This document shows positions 9,991 to 21,628 of a DNA stretch of 64,000 bases, one piece after another; position 1 is the stretch's first letter; each line of letters begins with the position of its first letter. A program made the translations under genes and the position numbers. The DNA lies in NCBI GenBank assembly GCA_026027325.1, contig JAMSLZ010000004.1, forward strand, positions 1,860,001-1,924,000. The letters are read 5' to 3'. Source of the DNA: Actinomucor elegans. Lineage: Eukaryota > Mucoromycota > Mucoromycetes > Mucorales > Mucoraceae. The notes beneath the pieces are model-generated. The model made no database searches. It saw only the letters and a list, made by a program, of their open reading frames with translations, and was not told the origin of the DNA.

Positions 9991-12909
9991 ATAAAATGAA
10001 CTGTTTTTTTTATTTAAATATACTTATATACAAAGGATCTTTCTGAATGATACGAATTTTTTCAGAATAAAAATTGAATACATTATATGCCTCGGTCATA
10101 AGACGGAAGCACATTGATATTAGAGATGCCAGAATATGCAATTAAAGATTCATCATTAGAAGTAAATTCGTATCAAATTCAAAGTAGATCAAACAAAATA
10201 AAAAGACAAAAGAGAATAAAGAGTATAAAGAAAAGGGTGACCCTTTTTCAGATTAATTTTATTAAATGATAATGATACAAGAAGACATAAAGAAAGAAAA
10301 AGATTCTTTCCAAATGTCAAAATACAATTTTATCAAGAAATAAAAGAAATTGAAAAAAGAGAATCTTAACCCTCCCTTATAAAGAAGCCAACAAAGACGT
10401 CAATAAAAAGGATGTAAAGAATCTATAATGAAAATAAAAGATGTATTAGTTGAATGCACAATTAAATACATAAACAAAAAAGAAAGGAAATCCATCAGAC
10501 ATCCAAGGAAGTGTTATTGCCGACATTGAGAGGGGTTTCTGAAAGTCAAGACCCGAAAGTCAATCGAATCATACTAGCCACGACTAAGTCTCTCCAGGGA
10601 AAACTGCGAACACGGGATTTCATCATCATATGGACCCTTTCTTTTCAGAGATGGAAAAGAGACACAATACCTTTTTTTTTCATTCTTATTTCTTGAATAG
10701 ACACACCCTTGCAAACAGAATTAGAGACCCCAAAAAGAACGAATCAAAAACTTCAAAGAAGAAATCTATCATAAGAGTATATGTTAGTAAATGAAAAAAA
10801 AAATTACTTTATAAATACGGTAATGTATGAATAGTAGTAAAGAATAAGATAAAGTGTGGTCAGGAAGTTATACTGGCAAGTATCAACAGCACTCAGCGAA
10901 GCACTGCGGTTTATATCATCATGGTCGATAAGTTAAAATGAAGACAATGTATAGTTTTCATCTTCCCACATTTACTTTGTTCTTCCAACTAATTCATTCA
11001 ATTACATGTATTATAATCGAACTTACCAATTAATTCATTTTGAGTATTGTAATAGTTTACAAGAGAAAGTGAAGTCTATACCAAAGGCTTAGGAATCCGT
11101 CTCTTTTATAACTAATTTTCTCGGTGAAAAATTTTTTCTTATTAGCTTGACTGCGTTTTTGTGAGCCAATCATTTTTGAATTATGGACTGGTTTCGTCTA
11201 AAAAAAAAAAATTTCGCTGCGTTTCTCGAAATTCATAGAAAGTAAAGGAAAGATGTTGCTATTCAAGAAGCGCTTCGGTCGATCAATTAAACCAAAGAGA
11301 CCCTTTTTGTTTTTCAATTTACAGTTAGTAATTGATATAATGGTTGTAAGTTTAAGCATCTAAAAAAAAAGGAAAAAAATACAATAGTGATGAAGTCATT
11401 AATCATATATATATATAAAACAAGATTTTCAAGTAACCAATTCACACTAGTCATTTTGACAGTAACCACTGAAATCCGAACGTTCATTTCATTGGATATC
11501 GCTGATTGAATACGTTGCCGAAGAAGATGGGATAGCAAAATCTTGTATTAATTCATCAATAAATCGAGATAAACTTGTAAATACTTTGAGAGAAAAATAG
11601 ATAAACAACATCTTGTTTTACGTATAGTACTTTGGCTTTTTTTGTAGCTAGACATCAATCATGATAAGCACTAAAGACATGCAAGTGAATATTTGAAGAT
11701 AAAGCGGAGATTGAATTGATGACATGCTGTGGATGTACTTTGTAGGCTTCAGAACATCACGCTTAAAATTAACAATGAAAGAGGATGCTCCTTTTTTTTC
11801 TCGGGATTAAAAGTTCATAAGTATACATTGGTGTAGGCAGGTAGAGATTAAAAATGGTTTTGCTTTATTAACATCTTTTAGCTTTATCATCGTTTGTATT
11901 TTGAGTTCAAGAAACAAGTTTTAAGGCTTGGGGGAAAAAAGATGACCTGAAAACGTTAAATAGAGGATGAGCCCAAATCACCATGGTATGGTACATATAA
12001 ACAAAATTTCTAGTTTGGGTGAAACAGGTCAGTGTATAAGGGAACAATATTCTTTTTTTTTTTCATAGCATAGCCACAGAAAAAAAAAAGGAATCTCCAA
12101 GTTTGAGCCTCAAATGCTTATGCCGCTTGTAACTTATCTTTATGACAATTTTAGATGTAATGCGTTTGGAAAGAAAAAAGTTTTGTATACAAGAAGGTGA
12201 TAGCCAATAGTACTGGCAAAGATTCAGAGCGATCCAAAGCAGGTTTCAAACTATTGTACAAGCTATATTATTCAACTGTTTTTTTTCTGCATCGTATTGT
12301 TCATCATTTCTATGCTTAACATCGAAGACTTGGCATTCCTCACTTGATACATCTTTTTGAGGTTGTGGCTTTCAAATTTTTTTTAGGATAGACATCCAAT
12401 TAGCCGTATCAACGCCAAGAATGCTTAGGTGTGTTTATGTATCCCAGTTGATCAAATTGGTTGACTTTGTCTACTTGACAAATCGTGTTATTATAGTGTG
12501 CATCCATGGTATAATGCAAATTCTGTATCAGTAGAAGACAATATTATAACTCAATTATTGAATGAAATTGTTCAGGACATAATATTTGGGCAAAACGGAA
12601 TTTAGTATCTATAATGTACTGCGCCTTTCATACTGTACGTTTGAGCCACTTTTATCAAAAACAAAAACAAAACCTTAACCCAAGGAAAAATATGGCTGAT
12701 TCCTAATGAAAAAGATTAGGCTTTATGAGCCACTTTTAATTTTGTATTAAACGGAAGCGTTTCCATAAAGACGCAAAAGACGATATTTATTTTTACTTAT
12801 TGCTGTGAAAAAAAAAGTATATATAAATACAATCGAAAGAGCCCTCCATCATTTGTCAAAAGATCATTATCATTTCAACAACTTCTTTATAAACTTTTAA
12901 ACTATCAAA
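9991..12909. other. AT-rich gene-poor interval
   Basis: No gene is supported. A slightly more GC-rich patch at about 10510-10640 has no long frame on either strand and fits no RNA gene I could recognise. A 12-base direct repeat (GAGCCACTTTTA) occurs near 12645 and 12729, upstream of the first HsbA-like gene. Confidence 0.4.
12817..12829 (+). promoter_or_regulatory. TATA box of first HsbA-like gene
   Basis: GTATATATAAATAC follows an A-run, about 90 nt before the start codon. The paralogue's TATA element at 15299-15310 has the same surroundings (A-run then GTATATAAATATC). Confidence 0.6.
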
Positions 12910-13561
12910 ATGCAAATCTTCGCTGCTTTGTTCACTATCTTTGCCATTATCTTGTCAGGTTTGTCAAGGCTTAACTGACTTCACGAACAATAGAAAAACT
13001 AATCCTTTTTTTTTGTTTATTTAGCTAACGCTGCAGTTATTGTTAAGAGAGCCGTTCCTGAAGTAAACTCGTGTATCAATGATATTAGCTCTATTTCTAC
13101 ACAACTTGATGTGCTTGGTCCTTCTGTAAAGTACTTGATTTTAAAATGATTATATTTCAATTGCTCATCATTTATCAATCTAGGTAAAAGCTGGTGGCGT
13201 TGTGGACGTCAGCAGTAACTATTCCAACCTTGTAACCTCCTTGCGTGCTGCTCAAAGCACATGTTGCGCTATCAATACCGTCATCTCTGAAGCTGATGCC
13301 GATGAAACCCTTGCTTCTCTAAGCATTCTTACCCCAAAAGTCCTGCAGACCTTGTCTGATATTTCTAGCAAGCAACAGGACTACCATTTTATCGCAAGAT
13401 TGATCGTTAAAACTCATGTCCAGAATTTTGAAGAACGTACTCAAGAGTTGAATACCTGCCTCTCTACCTTTACCCCTCCTTCCAAGACATCCGTCCTTGA
13501 AGAATACTTTAATCAAATCAGGGCTGCTTTCTCATCTACCAAAGCTGCCTATGGTGTCTAA
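12910..13561 (+). CDS. Small secreted HsbA-like protein, copy 1
   Basis: Three exons (12910-12958, 13025-13125, 13184-13561) give 175 residues. A signal peptide (MQIFAALFTIFAIILS) is followed by a Lys-Arg pair. The mature part is about 150 residues, helical and Ala/Ser/Thr-rich, with an NSCINDISSISTQLDVL start, a central AAQSTCCAINTVISEADADE and a FEERTQELNTCLSTFTPPSK end. This resembles hydrophobic-surface-binding protein A (HsbA), a cell-surface or secreted fungal protein that adsorbs to hydrophobic solids. It shares exon structure, phases and the CC-x(5)-ISxADAD motif with the gene at 15360, so the two are paralogues. It has no catalytic residues that I can name. Confidence 0.75.
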
Positions 13562-13838
13562 ATATGAGTCTACTTGTTTCATATTGTACTTTTAAATTTT
13601 TCTTTTATCCCTTTCATGTTCATCTATTATCGTAAATAAAATTTTGCTTAAAAAACAATCTAGCTTTTCTTTTTCTTTTTTTTTTTTTTGTCATTATCAT
13701 GGAAATCTACAGCGCAAAGTTTTGAGTATGCAAATTTAGTTGGAAGTGTAATGAAAATTTGGGAGTATAAAGTGGTATTATCTAGAACAAGTAAGTTCAA
13801 TTTGACAAAATATACCCTCTTTTAATTAGAATGATTAC

Positions 13839-13915
13839 TCATTCTGAATACGAACTTTTAATAATCAAATGGGGATAATTAGACCATGATTTGGTCGAGA
13901 GATCTATATCAAATC
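13839..13915 (+). repeat. Dispersed ~75-bp repeat, copy
   Basis: It begins CTCATTCTGAATACGAACTT and ends GGTCGAGAGATCTATATCAA. It matches the shared consensus at both ends, while the middle is more diverged. Confidence 0.6.
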
Positions 13916-13986
13916 AAGTGTCTTTCGATACTTGTCATTTATTGACATTAATTGTAATATAGCCTAGTTGTCACATTTTATTTCAA

Positions 13987-14048
13987 TAGCTGCTTAGTAG
14001 ATACAGCGATTTATTCTGAATGTGAACTATTATCAATCACATTTGATC
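13987..14048 (+). repeat. Dispersed ~75-bp repeat, partial copy
   Basis: The left half only: TAGCTGCTTAGTAG, then TTATTCTGAATGTGAACTAT, then an ATCAATCACATTTGATCC remnant. Confidence 0.5.
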
Positions 14049-14159
14049 CATCAATTACACGTTGTCCAGTTGAAGTAAATGTAACTTGACTTTTTAATAA
14101 TGAACAAATAGAATATCATCTTTATTCTGCAGCTTAATAGAGGGAATAAGAGATGCAAT

Positions 14160-14216
14160 CGTTCATTCTGAACATGGGCCCATGTATCAAATGCGACATT
14201 TGTACAAAGATCGGTT
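14160..14216 (+). repeat. Dispersed ~75-bp repeat, copy
   Basis: TTCATTCTGAACATG is followed by TATCAAATGCGACATTTGTA and AAGATCGGT, the order seen in the other copies. Confidence 0.6.
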
Positions 14217-14231
14217 TGTTTGAGCTGAACA

Positions 14232-14267
<36 letters not shown>

Positions 14268-14280
14268 TACAAACTAGAGA

Positions 14281-14629
14281 TCAAAGAGTGTTATCTTGTA
14301 TACAAAATGAAAAATTGATAGCCTGATAAAAAATTTCAGTAGTCAATTTCTTTTTTAAAGCGACATACGCTTTTGTAAGAACATTGTAATGGAAATCATT
14401 GCAGTAGTAAATAAAAACGCTACGGCGTCGGAGTTTCACGGCGCTATGAATGGTAGCATAAAATAATTTATGTTGTCGCAAATCTTCAATTGTTAACACT
14501 GTATCCAAGTAAATTAATTATGAATCTAAGATCATTCATTTGCCTCAAACGATTTTGTCCAAAGGTGCGATTGTACGCAATCATTATATTCAATGGCAAC
14601 CAATCTATATAATCAACCGTATCGTTTTC
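14281..14629 (-). pseudogene. Frameshifted coding relic, unidentified
   Basis: Two overlapping minus-strand frames read like one protein interrupted by a frameshift near 14490-14508. The first (14629-14486) contains DYIDWLPLNIMIAYNRTFGQ then NRLRQMNDLRFIINLL. The second (14508-14281) contains TIEDLRQHKLFYATIHSAVK then RRRSVFIYYCNDFHYN. A third protein-like frame lies upstream at 14934-14746 (HHINKVPQNIRKLLL). I do not recognise the family. Dispersed repeats lie immediately next to it. It is a relic by inference; without homology the status is uncertain. Confidence 0.4.
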
Positions 14630-15062
14630 TCATCTACAAAATAATAGATAGCGATATGGACGTGCTATAGAGATGAAACTCGCATATAGCCCCCCCCCCA
14701 CCCACACACGCACAAAGTTTTATGCAATACATAGTATTCTGTTTTCTATTTTGAAAACAAATTTTTTTCTACTGACTGTTGACATGACCAGGTCAAAGAA
14801 GCAAATAGAATAGAGCCTTGCTGTGAATAATAAGGCATAAAACCCGTGTGCGCTACATATAATGTATATAATAAAAGCTTCCGTATATTCTGAGGAACCT
14901 TATTTATATGATGCCAAGCGAAGCCGTTCCTCAAATGAAAATGTTCTTTAATGTTTGATACAATAATTTGGTGAATGTACTACCACTTAGATGACTTAGG
15001 AATGTATTAATTGCCTCTGCATATCTTAATATTTCCTATCTTATATCGTACGCCATTTAGAC

Positions 15063-15099
<37 letters not shown>

Positions 15100-15298
15100 C
15101 AAGCTCTGTTTCTTATATTTTATGTACATCTGTATTTAAATGGGGTTCTAACGTTTGCCAAGATGGAACTCGTGCTCAGCCCCATCACATTTTGCTGCTG
15201 AACCATTATTTGGCCTGAGTAACTCATAGAATTCCTGTTCTTTACTCTTTACTTGGTAACTAATTTATTCGCCGAAAACACATCATCATTGAAAAAAG

Positions 15299-15310
15299 TA
15301 TATAAATATC
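15299..15310 (+). promoter_or_regulatory. TATA box of second HsbA-like gene
   Basis: GTATATAAATATC follows an A-run about 55 nt before the start codon. It matches the first paralogue's element. Confidence 0.6.
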
Positions 15311-15359
15311 AAGATAATTTGGTAGCATTCTACTAAAGACTAACAATTAAACTTTTATC

Positions 15360-16037
15360 ATGCGCTTTGATATTACCGTGTTTCTTACTCTTACTTTAAT
15401 TTTAGCTGGTAAGTAATTACTTCTCTCGATAGGAAAATTAATAGAATGCTCATATTCTTCTCATACCACTAGTAAATGCTGCTGCTGTACTGAAATCCAA
15501 ACGAGATGTTGCTGCCAACGTTCAGTCCTGTACTAACAACATCAATATATTCGCAACGCAAATAGATGCTTTACTCGAGAACGTAAGTGCTTCATGTAGC
15601 GATATTTGGTGCATGTTGATTAAAGCTTCAGATGTTAGATTCAAGCAAAAACCGTGTTTACAAATGGTCGTTCTTACGATGATCATCTCGAAGATATCAT
15701 GGATGCTACCGAGACTTCTTGTTGTGGAATTCATGCTGTCATTTCTGACGCTGACGCAGATTTCTTTTTGGCTTCCGTTGGCAATGTTACTCCCAAGATT
15801 CAAAATATTCTTTCTGTATTGACCGAAAAACAGGGAGGTTACAATTATTGGACAAAGTTTATTGTCAAAGGTCAACTGAGAAGTTTGGATTCTTACACGA
15901 ACCAATTGACTTCTTGTTTTGCAACATTTAGTCCTGAAACTAAGAAATCGACTCTTCAAAGCTACATTAGTCAGTGGAAATCTGCTCTTGAAACGACCAA
16001 AGCATCTTACGATGCTGACGTTTGGTTTAAACGTTAA
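15360..16037 (+). CDS. Small secreted HsbA-like protein, copy 2
   Basis: Three exons (15360-15408, 15473-15582, 15639-16037) give 185 residues. Exon 1 is 49 nt, exactly as in the paralogue, and the intron phases are identical. The signal peptide is MRFDITVFLTLTLILAVNAA, followed by KSKR, a possible dibasic processing site. The mature part has SCTNNINIFATQIDALLEN, then ETSCCGIHAVISDADADFF, then NQLTSCFATFSPETKKS, the same Cys spacing as copy 1. Residue identity is moderate, so the duplication is old. HsbA-type surface binding is the likely role. The gene has its own TATA box and therefore its own transcript. Confidence 0.75.
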
Positions 16038-17008
16038 TGCATTTACGCATGTATATAATAAAACAGCCAATGATGATTGCAATAGTATTCGGAGTGTGTA
16101 CTATACATGTTGGTATATTAATAATAAGAAAGCTGTAAAGCATCCGCTAATAAGCGTCCCAAAATTTGAAATAACCCTTCTTTGGTCCATTCGTTTCAGA
16201 TATCTCAATAAAAAGACCATAATAGATCCAGCAGCACATTTTACCCTTGAATCACAAATCATGTGCGATATTTGACTGGGATCGGCTTGGAGATCGAGAT
16301 ATCATTTGAACAGGGATATGTAAAATACATATTCTTTACAGCTACTCTAATATATATATATATATAAAAGCAATGTACCTATCCAACTTTAGTCAGATCG
16401 TAATTCTAATAGATGCAGTATCTCATTTTCAGCAAATACTCGCTCATCAATTGTGATGTTAAATGGTAATTGGTTCAAGTAATGTAAAGGTGTTTCAAAA
16501 TAATCAGCTTTCTGAAATCACCTTCCCAAGTAAGCATATAGGTCCAAAATTTTTAAATTGACTTGAATACAGCGTGCTTGAATCTCATTCATAAAAAATA
16601 CAGCCAAAGTATAATTAAGAGTACACGAATGTATTTTTTTTTTATCTGGAGAAACACACAAGTTATGGAGACATCCATTTTTTGATTGATGCCGATATTA
16701 AAATGTCACATCCGATTAGGAGCTCTTGTATTGGATGGTCTGCTGCACTTACTAAAGACCATCATTATAAGATCTGGGGCGAGCAGACAGAATGACCCCT
16801 TACGATCAGAGAAAGGATTTATCCCGAATTCTGGGAGGCGAATAAAAAATAATTGACATAATTAAAGATCTATAAATCAAAGGTAACAAAGAAGCGTACT
16901 TGTGTAATGATATGACATGATTGTGTAACATATACGTCGTCATAATTTTTCTATACTTTGTGTGCTGTCGTAATGAACCACTTTCCTTTTTGGCTGCATA
17001 AATAATAA

Positions 17009-17058
<50 letters not shown>

Positions 17059-17149
17059 AAGATCAAAATTAAAAAAAAAAAACCTATCTTCCAGTTTCTT
17101 TTTTTCCTAACATTTCTAAAATAAATAAAATAAATAAAAACGCGCGTCA
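16038..17149. other. Intergenic with repeat copies and a poly-A tract
   Basis: No gene is supported. It contains dispersed repeats, a (TA)n run near 16351-16364 and an A-run of over 40 at 17012-17055, directly upstream of the phospholipase gene. Confidence 0.5.
16238..16308 (+). repeat. Dispersed ~75-bp repeat, copy
   Basis: ATCATGTGCGATATTTGACT is followed by GGGATCGGCTTGGAGATCGA. This is the right two-thirds of the consensus. A weaker second copy may lie at about 16418-16465. Confidence 0.55.
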
Positions 17150-19763
17150 ATGACTAAAGATCCTTCAGTCATGAGTTCTGCCATTTCAACGCGATCCAAA
17201 GTAGCACTTGTCACACTTATCAGCGTTTCTGTTCTGGGCACTGTCTATTACAACAAGTACCGTAAAAGCAAAAAACAGGATATTAAAGACACAATCGATG
17301 ACAATTCACTCTATAATGACTTTGTGGCCTCATTACCCGATTCGCTAACATTGATTGATACGTCTGCCGACACATTTCTCAGCAACCTGTTCTCTTCCAG
17401 CTCTGCATCCGATTATATACCCAGCGTGATTCCACAGACGTTTGAAGAACTCAAGGCTAAAATGACCAATCTTTACCCGGCTTTTGAGAACCAATTGGAG
17501 ACGATACGGGACATGTACAAGTCGTTTTGGGATTTCTTATCATTGGAAGAGTTTAGAAGAATTGTGCAGGAATCTTTAGAAGAAGACGATGATCCTGAAT
17601 TGCACCCCGAGATTGAACAAGACGCATATGTGAGAGAAGGACAGAGTTTATCAGAAGAAGAAGTAGCATTTGCTAAAGCCAGAAAGCAAAAGATGAAGGC
17701 AGCATTTGCGTTCTTTATTGGCGTTGAGGAACATCAAGTGGATATTGAAGATATACCAATCATTGGCGTTGCATCAAGGTAACTAAAAGACATGCAAAAG
17801 CATACTTGTGGAAAAAAATACTGATCTTTATATATATATATATAGTGGTGGAGGATATCGTGCTATGGTGGGATGTTCAGGCTATCTACATGCTTTACAA
17901 GAAACTGGTATTTTGGATTGTGTCATGTACATGGCTGGTGTTTCAGGATCCACTTGGGCTATGTCCCAGTTTTACAGTCCTTTAACGAGCGCTTCAGTCA
18001 GCACACTAAAAGATCATTTGAGTAGTCGGATTCATACCCACATTGCCAACCTTTCCAACTTTCTGACTGTCCTTAACGCATCTCATCACAATGCCAAGAT
18101 CATTTTGCACGGTGTTATTCAACGCTATTATCAACAAAATGGAAGTGTTAGTTTGGTAGATATCTTTGGTATGTTGCTGGGAGGTACGCTCTTGTCCAAG
18201 AAGATCACGGTTGCACCACCTAATAAAGAGCGTAGCCATAGGATGATGGCGAATGATGCACATACATATAGCGAAATGATTGAAGACCCTTCAGAGACTG
18301 GATTAGACAACGAAGAAGATCATGTACAGCCAAACACAGTGCATGAGGATGATGGAGCAGAAGTCAAGCCAAGGCTACTGCGCAAAAGCGAAGTGAAGCT
18401 ATCAAAGCAAAGAGATTATTTCGAGGATGGCTCATTACCAATGCCTATTTATTGTGCTGTTCGACATGAAGTAGAAATTGCTAGTGTAACCAAGGCGGCC
18501 ACTGTTTCTTCAACACAAGGTATTGAGCCTTGTGAACAAGTGAGTAGGGCTAAAGATGATCAAAAGAAAGAAGAGATCGAAGCTGAAGGAGAAGAAGAAA
18601 AGGAGAATAAGGAAGAGCCACAAGAAATGAATGATTTGTATCAATGGTTTGAATTTACGCCTTATGATATGGGCAGTGAGGAAATCAATGGTGAGATTGT
18701 CTTGTATTGCGGCATCTAGCTCATATGAACTTACGATTTATGTTGTATTTTAGCATGGATTCCTATCTGGGCATTTGGCAGAAAGTTTTCACAAGGCAAA
18801 AGCTTAGAAAGACTTCCAGAACAAAGTCTTGGTATTCTTATGGGCATGTTTGGTTCAGCATTCGTTGCAAGTCTTGCTCATTTCTACCAAGAAATCCGTA
18901 TGCTGCTCCCTGCATCCGCTATCGAAAAAGCAGATGCAATGATCAATAGCTATCAAGACTCTATTTCTACTTATCATCCCATTTCGCCTGCTTCTTTCCC
19001 TAATCCTTTTTACAAGATGCCTACTACTGTACAAACCAAAGATGAATCCAGCAACAAGGAAGAGATCTTGCGATCTCAGAGCTTAGTCGAATCTGAGCAA
19101 ATTGGCCTAATGGATGCTGGTATGGATAATAATATTCCATTCTATCCTTTGTTGAGGCAAGGTCGCGATGTTGATATCATCATCTCCATTGATCTCAGTG
19201 CAGATATTCAAGATATGCCTTATTTCAACCGCGCTGAAGGTTATGTAAAACGCCGTGGCATCAATGGCTGGCCAGCTGGTGCTGGATGGCCTAAATCAAA
19301 CCTAGAAGCTGATAAAGATGTACCTTCTGAAGTAGTTGATCGTAAGAAAAAGAAGCCTACTGCTGCTGCTACATTAGAAGATACACCAGAAAAGAAAAAG
19401 TATGCTCTAGATACATGTACTATCTTTGATTCGAGTTCTTCAGAAACCACGCCTGCCAATGCTGGTACTCAAGCTGATGATGATGCAGCTACGACTACTA
19501 CCACTTATCCCGAGAATACCAACCCAATTTCGCTCGTTTACTTTCCCCTCATTGTGAATGAAGCATATGATCCTGACTTTGACCCTCAAACTGCCGAGTT
19601 TTGTAGTACGTGGAACTTTGTATACTCTTCCGAACAAGTGAGCAAATTACACGGACTAGCAGAGGCCAACGTCAAGGACAATTTAGAAAAGGTACGCAAG
19701 GTGATTAAAAATACATGGCAGAGAAAGAGAGACGAAAGATTGAAAAGACAAGAGCAATTATAG
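17150..19763 (+). CDS. cPLA2-type phospholipase with N-terminal membrane anchor
   Basis: Three exons (17150-17778, 17846-18690, 18754-19763) give 827 residues. One hydrophobic segment near the N-terminus ([17 protein letters not shown]) suggests membrane anchoring. The catalytic region has the group IV signature: [10 protein letters not shown] (Gly-rich oxyanion loop and Arg), AGVSGSTWA with probable nucleophile Ser243, and [16 protein letters not shown] with probable catalytic Asp612. FEFTPYDMG followed by [19 protein letters not shown] is also characteristic. Such enzymes hydrolyse the sn-2 ester of glycerophospholipids and often lysophospholipids. No C2 domain is visible. A long acidic, Lys-rich insert (about residues 345-480) splits the catalytic domain. 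An alternative start at 17171 is possible. Confidence 0.88.
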
Positions 19764-19942
19764 AAAAAAAAACTATACTTTACTATAATATTTAATCAAA
19801 ATCAATAAAATCTAATCATTTATTATTATTATTTATTACATCTTTATGATGATCGTACGTTTCAAAATTTGATGATGGTACTTTTTTTTTTTTTTTTTGG
19901 CGGGGTTATCAAAAAATAACTAGATATATATTATATACGATA

Positions 19943-20185
19943 TTACTTGCTAGGTGTATGTTCTAATTGATGGAGATGCTCCACCTGTTTTGGAGAGCCT
20001 TCGTTTTCAACCTTGCGAATCATTTGAGGATACAAGTCCCAGTTATCAGATGCATTTTCTTTTTGCGGTGTGCATTTGTAATCGCTGTCAATCTTTTGGC
20101 CGACCTTGCCGTTAATGGTATCTCTGTAGAGAGAAGGGTGGGTCATAGCGTCAATGTTCTTATTATCAGCAGTAGAATTAGACAT
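19943..20185 (-). CDS. Small hydrophilic orphan protein
   Basis: An 80-residue frame starting MSNSTADNKNIDAMTHPSLY, with a charged, Asn/Asp/Lys-rich middle (KVGQKIDSDYKCTPQKENAS) and a C-terminal EHLHQLEHTPSK. There is no signal peptide, membrane span or known motif. The longer upstream extension runs through a TA microsatellite and a hydrophobic Ile-Tyr run and was rejected as leader DNA. The TA run 10-30 nt before the chosen Met could serve as TATA. It is convergent with the phospholipase gene. Its reality is moderately supported by composition and position only. Confidence 0.5.
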   Translation of the reverse strand: MSNSTADNKNIDAMTHPSLYRDTINGKVGQKIDSDYKCTPQKENASDNWDLYPQMIRKVENEGSPKQVEHLHQLEHTPSK

Positions 20186-20438
20186 TGTAGTGTATATATA
20201 TATATATATATAAATGAAAAGAGAAAGGGTTGAGAAAATGTACAGAAAAAAAGAAGCTGTCTTAGCATTGATATTTATACCAATTGGACTTGTTCCCCCC
20301 GGACCCAGTCTTCGTCCTTTCTGGAACAATCGTCACGACTCGCATGAATTTCATCAAATTATGAGCCCCGATCTACCAACTCAGTCTCGTCATAGCATGT
20401 CAATAAAATCCATCTTTTTCGTAATTGCCTACGTCAGT

Positions 20439-20473
<35 letters not shown>

Positions 20474-21628
20474 ACGTGTCCCTGATTTATGAAGTCATTA
20501 CTGTTTAAGGAAAAGCACAAGCTGTTTCTCAATTTAGTGCAGTACACCGTTAAATCAGAACTTTCAAGTTGACAAAAAATGGAAATATTCCCTCTCCTGA
20601 GGCTATATATGAAGAGGCCTTCCGTATCAAATCAAAGCTTACTAGATATTACTACTCATTATACATCAGATCTACTAATCAGATGTGACATTGGTTCAAA
20701 ATTGATCAAAAAATCTAGAGTCCAGTCCTGTGCCATATTATAATTTTCCAATCCTAGAATTATAAAAATAAAAATAAAATCGTGATCTAGAAGGCGCAGT
20801 ATGCAAATTCATGATTTGAGCAATTATTACAAGTGTAACAGGTTGGATTTTATTTCAAGCCGTATTGTTTTATAATGTATTTAAAAAAACATTCTTTTGT
20901 CTAGAGAAAAAAAACTGCATGATCAAACTTTTATAGCCCATGATCGCATTAATATATAATTATGTATGTAAAAGATTCGTTAGAAAAGAGAGCATTCTTA
21001 CTCTACATATATATATAATATATACTTGCCTCAAATCAAAATCTTTAATATAGTAAAGTTTCAGACCATTTTTTTTTTTCATTCAACTATTTGTCATGTG
21101 ATCGACATGGCTATCGTATTTCGTTCCAGCTGTCCAATGAAATGGAGAGTTCATAATCCATTTTTTTTGGGTACAAGTTTAATGACTAAGAAACGATAAT
21201 GCAAATGCAGCTTATTTTAATATATACACTCAAGAATTTATTTATTTAAAAGAGGACACTATACCCTATATACTTGCCAGATTTCAGTTTTTTTTAAAGC
21301 CCATTAGTTGTTGATTTGTATAGATTTTACAATTCGTCAAAGGAAGTTCTATATCCAGTTATCATCGACAAATGGAATCAACATGTATAGAAATCAAATA
21401 AAAGCAGTATAAAGATGATATGGTTGAAACACCTAGACTTCAGAGGTTATACTTAATAATCAATATATAGAGGGTTTAATTAATATAATAGCAAAGTTTA
21501 TTGAGATAAGTTTAAGAAAGCTTAAATGCACAATATTATAATGTACATTTATAGAAAGTAGATACGATAGTTATATTTGAAAAAAATATTTACAATAAGA
21601 AAAAAAAAAGATCTGATATTTTCAAGAT
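20186..21628. other. Intergenic, AT-rich, with one repeat copy
   Basis: No gene was seen. It contains a T32 run at about 20441-20472 and several TA microsatellites near 21008-21025, besides the repeat copy at 20662-20720. Confidence 0.45.
20662..20720 (+). repeat. Dispersed ~75-bp repeat, copy
   Basis: AATCAGATGTGACATTGGTT then ATTGATCAAAAAATCTAGAG correspond to the centre and right end of the consensus. Confidence 0.5.

Noticed and set aside
9520..9999. Two in-frame plus-strand ORFs
   Set aside because: The minus strand of the same stretch reads more like protein, and the plus frames have stops between them without usable splice sites.
10511..10696. Structured RNA gene in the GC-richer patch
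   Set aside because: It matches no hallmark of U-snRNAs, SRP, RNase P or MRP, 5S or tRNA that I could see.
19943..20329. Longer 128-residue form of the small orphan gene
   Set aside because: The extra N-terminus is translated TA microsatellite and a hydrophobic low-complexity run. The Met at 20185 gives a normal hydrophilic protein.
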